Positions 9,453-19,418 of a DNA stretch of 64,000 bases are shown here, piece after piece. The DNA lies in assembly GCA_963795795.1 (NCBI GenBank), contig CAWCJS010000024.1, positions 248,001-312,000 on the forward strand, read 5' to 3'. The translations under genes were made by a program, and so were the position numbers. Source of the DNA: Palsa-504 sp963795795. Lineage in GTDB: Bacteria; Actinomycetota; Actinomycetes; Streptosporangiales; Streptosporangiaceae. Numbering within the stretch: the stretch's first letter is position 1; every line of letters starts with the position of its first letter. A model generated the notes under the pieces. It had not been told where the DNA came from, ran no database searches, and worked only from the letters and a program-made list of their open reading frames with translations.

Positions 9453-10581
9453 TTAGCCGGAGTTACGCGCGCCGAGCAGGCCCACGGGCACCACGGCGTC
9501 GCTCAGCGCGCGGGCGGTGGCGAAGCCGGGCTTGATGACCGTGTTGATCAGGCGAAGGCGCTCGTCGAAGCCGGCGAACGCGCTCTTCATCGCGTTGACG
9601 GTCAGCCATTCGACGTCCGACCAGCCGTAGCCGTACTCCTGCACCAGCTTGTGGAACTCCGAGCTGAGCGTGACCTGGCTCATCAGGCGGTTGTCGGTGT
9701 TCACCGTGACGCGGAACTGGAGCTGGCGCAGCAGGCGGAGCGGGTGCAGCGCGATCGACGGCGCGGCGCCGGTCTGGACGTTCGAGGTCGGGCACATCTC
9801 GAGCGGGATCCGGCGGTCCCTGACGTACGCGGCCAGGCGGCCCAGGTGGACGCTGCCCTCCGGGGTGATCTCGATGTCGTCCACGATGCGGACGCCGTGG
9901 CCCAGGCGCTCGGTGCCGCACCACTGCACCGCCTCCCAGATCGACGGCAGCCCGAACCCCTCGCCCGCGTGGATCGTGATGTGGAAGTTCTCGCGCTTGA
10001 TGTACTGGAACGCGTCCAGGTGCCGGCTCGGCGGCCAGCCCGCCTCGGCGCCCGCGATGTCGAAACCGACCACGCCCTCGTCCCGGTGGCGGACCGCCAG
10101 CTCGGCGATCTCCAGGGACCTGGCGGCCGTGCGCATCGCCGTGAGCAGCGCGTACACCGTGATCCCGCGGCCGGCGCGGCCTGGTTACAGAGCCGTCACG
10201 GAAGCCCTGCAGGACCGCCTCGACCACCTCGTCCAGGCTCAGCCCGCGCTCGGTGTGCAGCTCGGGGGCGAAGCGGACTTCGGCGTAGACGACCCCGTCG
10301 GCGGCCAGGTCCTCGGCGCACTCGGCCGCCACCCGGCGCAGCGCGTCCGTGGTCTGCATAACCGCGACCGTGTGCCGGAACGCGTCGAGGTAGATCTCCA
10401 GGTGCCCGCGGTGCGCGCCCTCGGTCAGCCGGCGGGTCAGCTCCTCGACGTTATCGCCGGGCAGGTCGTCGTAGCCGATCTCGCGGGCCAGCTCAAGGAC
10501 GGTCTGCGGGCGCAGGCCGCCGTCCAGGTGGTCGTGCAGCAGGACCTTCGGGGCGGACCGGATTTCCTCTAGTGTCGGCAT
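9453..10581 (-). pseudogene. add: Adenosine deaminase, one frame break
   Basis: Two abutting frames together give a full adenosine deaminase (about 375 residues), which converts (deoxy)adenosine to (deoxy)inosine. The N-terminal part from ATG 10581 carries the zinc motif HDHLDGGLRP and VVYAEVRFAPELH. The C-terminal part carries HAGEGFGLPS, LGHGVRI and MCPTSNVQTGA. The reading shifts by one inserted base in a GC-rich stretch between about 10160 and 10190. It is the last gene of a cdd-deoA-add operon, 30 bases after deoA. If the insertion is a base-call error, the enzyme is intact. Confidence 0.88.
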
Positions 10582-10611
10582 CCCATCATTGTGCACGCCT
10601 GGGCGCACGCC

Positions 10612-11894
<1,283 letters not shown>

Positions 11895-11898
<4 letters not shown>

Positions 11899-12335
11899 CG
11901 GGACTCCCTTCGGCTGGCCAGGTCGGTGCCGCTGAAGGCGGCGGGGAGCAGGCGGTCCAGCTCGACCGGGCCCTGCGCGGTGTCGACCAGCAGGGTGGCG
12001 CCGCCGGCCTCGAACAGCAGCTGGCGGCAGCGGCCGCACGGGAGCAGCGGGGCGCCGTCACCCGCGACGATGCTGACGGCGACGAGCTTGGGCGGGTCCG
12101 TGGGCGTTGCGGGGGGCGGGGGCGTCGCGGCGCCCGCGCCGTGGAGGGCGGAGACCAGGCCGCACTCGGCGCACAGGGTCAGGCCGTAGGAGGCGTTCTC
12201 CACGTTGCACCCGGCGATGATCCGCCCGTCGGAGGTCAGGGCCGCCGCGCCGACCCGCAGTCCTGAATAGGGCGCGTAGGCCCGTTCGGCTGCGGTGCTG
12301 GCAGCCGCGCGCAAAACCGGCCAGTCAATGCTCAC
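11895..12335 (-). CDS. cdd: Cytidine deaminase
   Basis: A 146-residue zinc enzyme turning (deoxy)cytidine into (deoxy)uridine. The zinc ligands and catalytic glutamate are in CAEC (Cys55, Glu57) and PCGRCRQ (Cys100, Cys103), with GCNVENASYGL before them. A Pro/Thr-rich insert at about residues 67-82 makes it slightly longer than the common 130-residue form. It is the first gene of cdd-deoA-add and diverges from the two-component genes at 12592. Confidence 0.96.
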
Positions 12336-12373
12336 GCAGGCAGTCTAGAAGGCGGTAGCTTTGATGGTGGGAT

Positions 12374-12434
12374 CCCCGGAGTTCCGGGGGTCCGCGTGGG
12401 TAAGGCTGCAGGGTTGCCTCGTCCACGCGGACCC
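12374..12434. promoter_or_regulatory. Inverted repeats in the cdd / two-component intergenic gap
   Basis: There is a perfect 12-bp inverted repeat, GGGTCCGCGTGG (12388-12399) and CCACGCGGACCC (12423-12434). Overlapping its left arm is a smaller hairpin, CCCCGGA-GT-TCCGGGG (12374-12389). They lie 39-99 bases upstream of cdd and about 160 bases upstream of the response regulator. They could be a leader structure of the cdd mRNA or a regulator site; no T-run follows. Confidence 0.5.
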
Positions 12435-12591
12435 TCGCATGTCATCGGCGCGACCGCGGCAGGGAGGCGGACCGCGCCAGAGCAGCAAGGAACTCTGGTA
12501 CATAGGATGCCTGGGCACTTATTAAGGACCCAACCTGGAACAGATTCAGGTTCGGTTAAGATATCGGCCTGTTTGGGTTCCGGCAGGTTTC

Positions 12592-13290
12592 GTGCTTAGC
12601 GTGGAGGATGTGAACGCTCGTCTCGGCCGGGTTCTCGTCGTAGAAGACGACCCTGGCATCGCCGAAGGTCTGGTCCGCGGTCTGACCCGGGCCGGGTACG
12701 AGACGGGCAGCGTCACCACCGGCAAGGCGGCCCTGGACTGGCCCGTGCCCGACGTGGTCCTGCTTGACCTCGGGCTGCCCGACATCGACGGCGTGGAGGT
12801 CTGCCGCAGGCTCCGCCAGGCCGGCGACGCGGCGATCATCGTGGTGACCGCCCGCGGTGAGCAAGCCGACCGGGTGCTGGCCCTGGACGAGGGCGCCGAC
12901 GACTACCTGGTCAAGCCGTTCGGGCTGGAGGAACTCCTGGCCAGGATCAGGGCGGTGCTGCGCCGCAGCCGCCAGCTCGCGACGGTCCAGGTGCTGCAGC
13001 ACGGCCCGCTCACCGTCGACCTGCGCACGCACAAGGTCACGATGTCCGGGCACCCGGTCGCGGTGACGCCCAAGGAGTTCGCGATCCTGGAATGCCTGGC
13101 CAGCGACCCGGGCCGGGTGGTCAGCCGGCAGGAGATGCTCGAGCGCGCGTGGGATGAGCACTGGTACGGCCCCACCAAGGTGCTGGACGTGCACATGGCC
13201 GCGCTGCGGCGCAAGCTCGGCGACCCGAACCTCATCGAGACCGTCTACGGGCACGGTTTCAGGCTGGCCGACCTCGGGGAGCTGCTATGA
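12592..13290 (+). CDS. OmpR/PhoB-family response regulator
   Basis: 232 residues. The receiver domain has the acidic pair Glu18/Asp19/Asp20 (VVEDD), the phospho-acceptor Asp59 in VVLLDLGLPD and Lys108 in LVKPFG. A linker leads to a winged-helix DNA-binding domain (VTPKEFAILECLA; ALRRKLGDPNLIETVYGHGFRL). The start is GTG at 12592 with GGCAGG upstream; GTG codons at 12601 and 12610 are alternatives. It shares ATGA with the downstream histidine kinase. Its position between two divergent nucleoside operons suggests that it controls one or both. Confidence 0.95.
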   Translation: MLSVEDVNARLGRVLVVEDDPGIAEGLVRGLTRAGYETGSVTTGKAALDWPVPDVVLLDLGLPDIDGVEVCRRLRQAGDAAIIVVTARGEQADRVLALDEGADDYLVKPFGLEELLARIRAVLRRSRQLATVQVLQHGPLTVDLRTHKVTMSGHPVAVTPKEFAILECLASDPGRVVSRQEMLERAWDEHWYGPTKVLDVHMAALRRKLGDPNLIETVYGHGFRLADLGELL

Positions 13291-14834
13291 CAACCCGGAT
13301 CGTGCTGGCCCTGGTCGCCTTCACCGCCGCGGTGCTCGTCGGCGCCGTGGTCCCGCTCACGCTCAACGCGACCGGGCACGACCGGACCTCGTTCGTCCAG
13401 GCCACCGTGGCGGTCGCCCGCACGGACGCGGCCCTGGCCCAGGCCCGGCTGGACTTTCTCGCCCAGCAGCAGACCAGCGGCCACCTTCCGTCGCCGACCG
13501 CCGGCCGGGCTGCCCTCGCGCAATGGAACCAGTTTTTCACCGCGCTCGAAGACATGCGGCAATCGGGTGACGGCCTGCTCATCCTGACCAACACCCTGCA
13601 GACGGTGGCCCACGTGGGCATGCCTGCAGGTGACTTCACCGGGCTCGCCGAGGAGGCCGTCGCGCAGGCCCTGCCCGAGTTCAAGGCCGGCCAGGTCGTG
13701 CAGGCGGTCACCGAGACCGACGGATCGCAGGTCATCGCGGCGATACCCGTCTTCAGCCAGGGCGGGGGCGGGCCGGTGGTCGGCACGGTGATCGTGGCCA
13801 GGTCGACCAATGCGCTGGAGAGCAGCATCGCGGCCCTGTGGGTCATCCTCGGGAGGATCTTTGCCCTGGCCGTGATCGCCGCGGCCGTGCTGGCCTTCGG
13901 GCTGGCCCGGTGGGTCAGCAGGCCGCTGAAGGGGCTGGACGCCGCCGCGCGCAGGCTCGCCGACGGCGACCTGGCGATCAGGACCGTGGTCGGCTCGGGA
14001 CCTCCGGAGCTGCGCCGGCTGGGGACGACGTTCAACACGATGGCCGGGCGGCTCGAAGCCCTGGTCCACGGGAACCGCGCCGTCATCGCCGACGTGTCGC
14101 ACCAGCTGCGTACCCCGCTGGCCGCCCTGCGGCTGCGGCTCGACCTGCTCGCCGCGGACGCCGCCCAATCGGACCCCGCGACCAGCCACGAGCTCGAAGG
14201 CGCGCTCGCCGAGCTGGCCCGGCTGTCCCGGCTCGTCGACGGCCTGCTAGCGGTGGCGCGGGCGGAGAACGTCGTGCCGGTGCCCGTCGCCCTGGACATC
14301 GCCGAGTTGGCCAGGGAACGCGTCGTGGCGTGGCACCCGGTGGCCGACGACCGGGGCATCGTGCTGACCGCCACCTCTGCGGGCGGGGCCGCGGACGCGT
14401 CGGTGCTGGCCTGGATCGGTGAGGGGCACCTGGAGCAGATCCTGGACAACCTGATCGCCAACGCCCTGGACGCGCTGAGCCCGGGCCAGCGGGTCACCGT
14501 CATCACGGCGGCCACCCCGACCGGCGCCCGGATCACCGTCCGCGACCAGGGTCCGGGCATGAGCGCCGAGGACCGCCAGCGTGCCTTCCTGCGGTTCGGC
14601 GTCTCGAGCCCGAACGGGACCGGCCTGGGCCTGGCCATCGTCCACCGGCTGACCACGTCCAACGGCGGCACCGCCAGCCTCACCGAAACGCCGGGCGGCG
14701 GCCTGACGGTCACGCTGGACTTCCCCGGGGTCCCCGCCTCGAATGGCGGCGCCCATTACGGCACGTCAGATAGCCGGCTTACCTTCTCCGGCGGGCCGGA
14801 TAACGCAGTCGCACCGACCGCCTCCGGCGTGTAG
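13287..14834 (+). CDS. Sensor histidine kinase
   Basis: A 515-residue membrane kinase. A first helix at about residues 5-27 is followed by an extracytoplasmic sensor segment of about 155 residues, then a second helix (about 185-208) and a HAMP linker. The HisKA phospho-acceptor is His272 in VSHQLRTPLA. The ATPase region has the N box NLIANALDAL, the G1 box DQGPGM and the G2 box GTGLGLAI. It partners with the overlapping response regulator. The sensor domain matches no family I can name; its place beside a nucleoside uptake operon hints at a nucleoside-linked signal. Confidence 0.95.
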   Translation: MTTRIVLALVAFTAAVLVGAVVPLTLNATGHDRTSFVQATVAVARTDAALAQARLDFLAQQQTSGHLPSPTAGRAALAQWNQFFTALEDMRQSGDGLLILTNTLQTVAHVGMPAGDFTGLAEEAVAQALPEFKAGQVVQAVTETDGSQVIAAIPVFSQGGGGPVVGTVIVARSTNALESSIAALWVILGRIFALAVIAAAVLAFGLARWVSRPLKGLDAAARRLADGDLAIRTVVGSGPPELRRLGTTFNTMAGRLEALVHGNRAVIADVSHQLRTPLAALRLRLDLLAADAAQSDPATSHELEGALAELARLSRLVDGLLAVARAENVVPVPVALDIAELARERVVAWHPVADDRGIVLTATSAGGAADASVLAWIGEGHLEQILDNLIANALDALSPGQRVTVITAATPTGARITVRDQGPGMSAEDRQRAFLRFGVSSPNGTGLGLAIVHRLTTSNGGTASLTETPGGGLTVTLDFPGVPASNGGAHYGTSDSRLTFSGGPDNAVAPTASGV

Positions 14835-15098
14835 GGGAGCCCTTAGCGCGGCGTTCGGGATGTCGTGGTTCTGGGTTCTTTTGGCCCTGTAGAAAAGCAC
14901 CAATCCCCCTGGCGGCGAGCAGGGCGTTATGTCCGCCACGCCAGGAATGCCATCATGATCGGATTCCGATTCGGCAACGAGCAGGCCCGATCGTCGTGTG
15001 TCCCCTTCCCAGGCGAGGTAACCAGGCATAGCCTGCGGGACAACCCAGGACGAATGCGAGGTCAGGTGCTGTCAGCGCCTGGCCCAGTGGAGGTAAGC

Positions 15099-16241
15099 GT
15101 GAAACACAGCGCATGGGCCACGATGGCGGTGGCCGTGTCGGGAGCGCTGGCCCTCGCCGGGTGCGGCAGCAGCAGCAGCCCGGCCTCGACCAGCTCCAGT
15201 ACCAGTGCGCCTGCCAGCTCCAGCTCGAGCGCGGCGACGACGGCCAAGTTCCTCGGCTGCATGGTCACCGACACCGGCGGCATCGACGACAGGTCGTTCA
15301 ACGCCTCGTCGTGGGCGGGCATGCAGGCGGCCACGACGGCCGACCCGAACGTCAGCGTCAAGTTCCTGCAGTCGGCGACGCAGAGCGACTACACCCTGAA
15401 CATCAACACGTTCCTCGGCCAGAAGTGCGGCATCATCGTGACCGTCGGCTTCCTGATGGGCGCCGCGACCGAGACCGCGGCCAAGGCCAACCCGACCCAG
15501 AAGTTCGCGATCGTGGACTGCTCCTACGCGTCGCAGTGCCTGCCCGCCCCGCAGGAGACCAACATCGACCAGCTGGTGTTCAACACCGTGCAGGACGGTT
15601 TCCTCGGCGGGTACCTGGCCGCGGGCATGACCAAGACCGGCAAGGTGGCCACGTTCGGCGGTGAAGACTTCGGGACCGTGACCATCTACATGGACGGCTT
15701 CTGGGACGGCGTTCAGTACTACAACTCCAAGCACGGCACGCACGTGCAGGTGCTCGGCTGGAACGAGACGACCCAGAAGGGCTCGTTCACCGGTGACTTC
15801 ACCAACCAGACCAAGGGCCAGACCCTGACCCAGACGTTCATCAGCGAGGGTGCGGACATCATCTTCCCGGTCGCCGGTAACGTCGGGCTCGGCGCGGCGA
15901 AGGCCGTCCAGCAGGCGGATCAGGCCGCGGGCAGCGACAAGATGAACATGTTCTGGGTGGACACCGACGGCTGCGTCAGCGCGGCGACGTACTGCACGTA
16001 CTTCATCACCAGCGTGGAGAAGGGCATCGTGGCGGCGGTGAAGACCGCGGTGCTCGCGGCGGCCAACGGCACGTTCGCCGGCGGCACCTACATCGGCACG
16101 CTGTCCAACGGCGGGGCCGTCCTCGCCCCGTTCCACGACTTCGCCAGCAAGGTCCCGGCCGCACTGCAGGCCGAGCTCAACACGGTGGCGCAGGGTATCG
16201 AGAGCGGCTCGATCCAGACGCCGACCAAGAGCCCGGTGTAA
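15099..16241 (+). CDS. BMP-family nucleoside-binding lipoprotein of an ABC transporter
   Basis: A 380-residue secreted lipoprotein. The signal peptide ends in the lipobox LAGC, followed by a long Ser/Ala/Thr linker. The body is a BMP/PnrA-type periplasmic-binding fold with DTGGIDDRSFNASSW near the mature N-terminus, the family signature for purine nucleoside binders. VGFLMG and VAGNVGLGAAKAVQQ follow. The GTG start at 15099 has GGAGGT seven bases upstream. It is the first gene of the nucleoside ABC operon. The 264 bases before it (14835-15098) carry no gene and presumably hold the promoter. Confidence 0.93.
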   Translation: MKHSAWATMAVAVSGALALAGCGSSSSPASTSSSTSAPASSSSSAATTAKFLGCMVTDTGGIDDRSFNASSWAGMQAATTADPNVSVKFLQSATQSDYTLNINTFLGQKCGIIVTVGFLMGAATETAAKANPTQKFAIVDCSYASQCLPAPQETNIDQLVFNTVQDGFLGGYLAAGMTKTGKVATFGGEDFGTVTIYMDGFWDGVQYYNSKHGTHVQVLGWNETTQKGSFTGDFTNQTKGQTLTQTFISEGADIIFPVAGNVGLGAAKAVQQADQAAGSDKMNMFWVDTDGCVSAATYCTYFITSVEKGIVAAVKTAVLAAANGTFAGGTYIGTLSNGGAVLAPFHDFASKVPAALQAELNTVAQGIESGSIQTPTKSPV

Positions 16242-16263
16242 GGGGTTTAGCAGCAGGGCACGA

Positions 16264-16310
16264 CCGATGTGGCAGCGGTGCGCGAGCGTCATGCACCGCT
16301 GCCACATCGG
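16264..16310 (+). terminator. 18-bp hairpin between binding-protein gene and ATPase gene
   Basis: CCGATGTGGCAGCGGTGC (16264-16281) pairs perfectly with its complement at 16293-16310 across an 11-base loop. It lies 22 bases after the binding-protein stop and 28 before the ATPase start. There is no T-run, so it probably acts as a partial terminator or as a 3' stabiliser that raises the yield of the binding protein relative to the membrane parts. Confidence 0.75.
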
Positions 16311-16338
16311 CTTGCGACATCGGACGTGAAGGGCCGAC

Positions 16339-17997
16339 GTGGAACTTGAGCTGCAGGGCATTACCAAGCGGTTCGGCTCGCTGGTGGCCAACGACCGCAT
16401 CGACCTGTCGGTAGCCCCGGGGCAGGTCCACGCCCTGCTCGGCGAGAACGGCGCGGGCAAGTCCACCCTGATGAACGTGCTGTACGGGCTGCTGCAGCCG
16501 GACGAGGGCGAGATCCTGCTGGACGGCAAGCCGGCCAAGTTCCGCTCGCCGAACGACGCCATCGCCGCGGGCATCGGGATGGTGCACCAGCACTTCATGC
16601 TGGTGCCGGTGTTCACCGTCGCGGAGAACGTGACCCTCGGCATCGAGGAGACCAGAAGAGGGTCCATCCCGGCTCTGCGGGGCGGCGGTGCCATTCCGCT
16701 CGGCCTGCTCGACCGGCGCAAGATGCGCAGGGACGTGGGCGAACTCTCTCGGGCATACGGGCTGGAGCTGGACCCCGACGCCGTGGTCGAGGACCTGCCG
16801 GTGGGCATCCAGCAGCGGGTCGAGATCGTCAAGGCGCTGGTCAGGAACGCGACCGTACTGATCCTGGACGAGCCGACCGCGGTGCTCACCCCGGCCGAGA
16901 CCGAGGATCTGTTCCGGATCGTCAAGCAGCTCAAGGACGGCGGGACGTCGGTCGTCTTCATCTCGCACAAGCTCAAGGAAGTCCAGACCATCGCGGACAC
17001 GATCACGGTGCTGCGGCGGGGCGCGGTGGTCGGCCAGCGGCCCCCGTCGGCCACCGAGGAGGAACTGGCCACGCTGATGGTCGGCCGGAACGTGCAATTG
17101 CGGGTGAGCAAGGAGCCGGCCAAGCCCGGCGACGTGGTGCTCGACGTGTCCGACATGACCGTGGCCGACCAGACCGGCCGGGTCTGGGTGAACGGGCTGT
17201 CGGTCCAGGTCCGAGCCGGGGAGATCCTGGGCGTGGCCGGAGTGCAGGGCAACGGGCAGACGGAACTGTGCGAGGCGCTGATGGGCCTGCGGCCCACGGC
17301 CTCGGGCCACGTCAGGCTCGCCGGGCATGACCTGACGCACGCGACGCCCTCACGGCGGCTGGAGGCCGGCCTGGCGTACGTTCCGGAAGACCGGCAGGAA
17401 GACGGGCTGGTCGGCGACTTCTCGGTGGCCGACAACATGGTGCTCGACCAGTACTACCGGCCGCCGTTCGCCTCCGGGATCAACCTCCACCTCGGCGCCA
17501 TCGCCGAGAACGCGGCCGAGCTGGTCAAGGAGTTCGACGTCAGGACCTCCTCGGCACAGACGCCGGTGGGCACGCTGTCCGGCGGGAACCAGCAGAAGGT
17601 GATCCTGGCCAGGGAGCTAGGGCGCGACCACAAGGTGCTCGTGGCCAGCCAGCCGACCCGCGGGCTCGACGTGGGGTCGATCGAGTTCGTCCACAAGCGC
17701 ATCGTCCAGCAGCGCGATCACGGCGTGGCGGTGGTCATCGTCTCCGCCGAACTCGACGAGATCTACGCGCTGGCGGACCGGATCGCCGTCATGTACGAGG
17801 GCAAGATCACCGGTTTCCGGCCGCCGACCGTGCCGCCCGAGGAACTCGGGCTGCTGATGGCCGGGGCCAGCGATGAGGCGGCCAGCCAGAGCACGGGCCG
17901 GGTCACGGGCTTCGTCACGGGTCCGGTTACGGGCCAGCCGGAGGCCGAGACCGCCATCGGTGGACCGGGGGCGGAAACGTCAGGAGCCGGCCAATGA
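16339..17997 (+). CDS. Nucleoside ABC transporter, duplicated ATPase subunit
   Basis: 552 residues with two ABC domains. The first has Walker A GENGAGKSTL, Q-loop HQHFMLVPV and Walker B LILDEPTAVLTP. The second has a degenerate Walker A (GVQGNGQTEL), VPEDRQEDGLV and signature LSGGNQQKV. This layout is typical of YufO/NupA-type nucleoside importers. A low-complexity Thr/Gly tail follows. The start is GTG 16339 (MELELQGITKRFG). It shares ATGA with the next permease gene, showing operon coupling. Confidence 0.94.
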   Translation: MELELQGITKRFGSLVANDRIDLSVAPGQVHALLGENGAGKSTLMNVLYGLLQPDEGEILLDGKPAKFRSPNDAIAAGIGMVHQHFMLVPVFTVAENVTLGIEETRRGSIPALRGGGAIPLGLLDRRKMRRDVGELSRAYGLELDPDAVVEDLPVGIQQRVEIVKALVRNATVLILDEPTAVLTPAETEDLFRIVKQLKDGGTSVVFISHKLKEVQTIADTITVLRRGAVVGQRPPSATEEELATLMVGRNVQLRVSKEPAKPGDVVLDVSDMTVADQTGRVWVNGLSVQVRAGEILGVAGVQGNGQTELCEALMGLRPTASGHVRLAGHDLTHATPSRRLEAGLAYVPEDRQEDGLVGDFSVADNMVLDQYYRPPFASGINLHLGAIAENAAELVKEFDVRTSSAQTPVGTLSGGNQQKVILARELGRDHKVLVASQPTRGLDVGSIEFVHKRIVQQRDHGVAVVIVSAELDEIYALADRIAVMYEGKITGFRPPTVPPEELGLLMAGASDEAASQSTGRVTGFVTGPVTGQPEAETAIGGPGAETSGAGQ

Positions 17998-19418
17998 GCG
18001 AACAGACGCCCCCGCCGGGTCCGGGCCCGGCTGCACCCGACCCCGGTGGCCAGGGTCCCGACCTTGGTCAGGGTCCGGTGGCCGATGGTTCCGTCGCGGG
18101 ACTTCCGGAGCCGACCGAGGCGCTGGCCGAGGTGGCCGCGTCGTCCCCGCCCAACCCGGAGATCCCGGAGAACCTGACCGGCCGGGGGCGATTCCTGCTT
18201 CAGTCGATCACCGAGGGCAACTCGTTCACGGTCACCGTCCTGGCTTTCTTCAGCGCCCTGGTCGTCGGCGGCCTGATCAACGCGTTCAGCAACACGACCG
18301 TCCTGCACGCGTGGAGCAGCCCGTTCTCAGGCCACGCGCTGGCCGAGCTCTGGGACACGGCGACGGGTGCGTACGTGGCGCTGTTCGAGGGCTCGATCTT
18401 CAACCCGCACACGGTCGCGGCGCTCTTCCAGCAGGCCTCGATCAGCACGGCGGTCCACAACGGCTACCTGAGCGCGGTGTTCAACCCGCTGTCCGAGACG
18501 TGCGTGGCGGCCACGCCGCTGATCCTGGCCGGGCTCGCCGTCGCGCTGCCCTACCAGGCGGGCCTGTTCAACATCGGCGGGCAGAGCCAGTTCATCGGCG
18601 GCGCCATCGTGGCGACCTACCTCGGCTACGGCGTAAGCATGCCGGTGGTCGTGCACGCGGTGGTGTGCGTGATCGGCGGGTTCGTCGGGGGGGCCGCGAT
18701 CGGCTGGCTGACCGGCGAGCTCAAGGCGCGGACCGGCGCGCACGAGGTCATCGTCACGATCATGCTCAACTACATCCTGGCGTACTTCCTGACCTACCTG
18801 CTCTCCTACCACTACCTGATGCAGGCGCCCGGCAACGCCAACCCAATCAGCTCGGCTATCGCGAGTGACGCGCACCTGCCGCTGCTGTTCGGCACGCACC
18901 TGCGGATCAACGCCAGCTTCCTGATCGCGCTGGCCTTCGCCGGGATCATCTGGTGGCTGCTGGGCCGCACCACCACCGGGTTCCAGTTCCGCAGCATCGG
19001 CAAGAACCCCAGCGCGTCGCGGGTGGCGGGGATGAACGTGGAACGGAACTGGGTCCTGGTCATGCTGATCGCGGGCGGCCTGGCCGGGCTGGCCGGGTCG
19101 GCGGTGATCCAGGGCACCGACTTCACCCTCAACAACCAGAGCTTCGGTAGCTACGGCATCGACGCCATCACGGTGGCGCTGCTCGGCCGGGGTAAGCCGC
19201 TCGGCGTCGTGCTGGCCGGCCTGCTCTTCGGGGCGCTGCGTGCCGGGGCCCCACTCATGCAGGCGGCGACCGGGACTCCGGTGGAGATGGTGGACGTGCT
19301 GACGGCGATCATCGTCTTGTTCGTCGCGGCGCCGCCGCTGGTCCGGTCCATATACCGGCTGCGGGCGCCGCGGGCCGGCGGGGGCGGCCTGTCGTTCTCC
19401 AAGGGGTGGAACTCATGA
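17994..19418 (+). CDS. Nucleoside ABC transporter permease (first)
   Basis: 474 residues. A Pro/Gly-rich cytoplasmic N-terminus of about 60 residues precedes 8-10 membrane helices of the BPD_transp_2 family (YufP/NupB type). Recognisable points are GGQSQFIGGAIVATYLG, the coupling region TGELKARTGAHEVIVTIMLN and GMNVERNWVLVM, and a glycine-rich loop AVALLGRGKPLGVVLAGL. The length is larger than the Gram-positive homologues mainly because of the N-terminal extension and a long first extracellular loop. ATGA overlaps join it to genes on both sides. Confidence 0.93.
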   Translation: MSEQTPPPGPGPAAPDPGGQGPDLGQGPVADGSVAGLPEPTEALAEVAASSPPNPEIPENLTGRGRFLLQSITEGNSFTVTVLAFFSALVVGGLINAFSNTTVLHAWSSPFSGHALAELWDTATGAYVALFEGSIFNPHTVAALFQQASISTAVHNGYLSAVFNPLSETCVAATPLILAGLAVALPYQAGLFNIGGQSQFIGGAIVATYLGYGVSMPVVVHAVVCVIGGFVGGAAIGWLTGELKARTGAHEVIVTIMLNYILAYFLTYLLSYHYLMQAPGNANPISSAIASDAHLPLLFGTHLRINASFLIALAFAGIIWWLLGRTTTGFQFRSIGKNPSASRVAGMNVERNWVLVMLIAGGLAGLAGSAVIQGTDFTLNNQSFGSYGIDAITVALLGRGKPLGVVLAGLLFGALRAGAPLMQAATGTPVEMVDVLTAIIVLFVAAPPLVRSIYRLRAPRAGGGGLSFSKGWNS

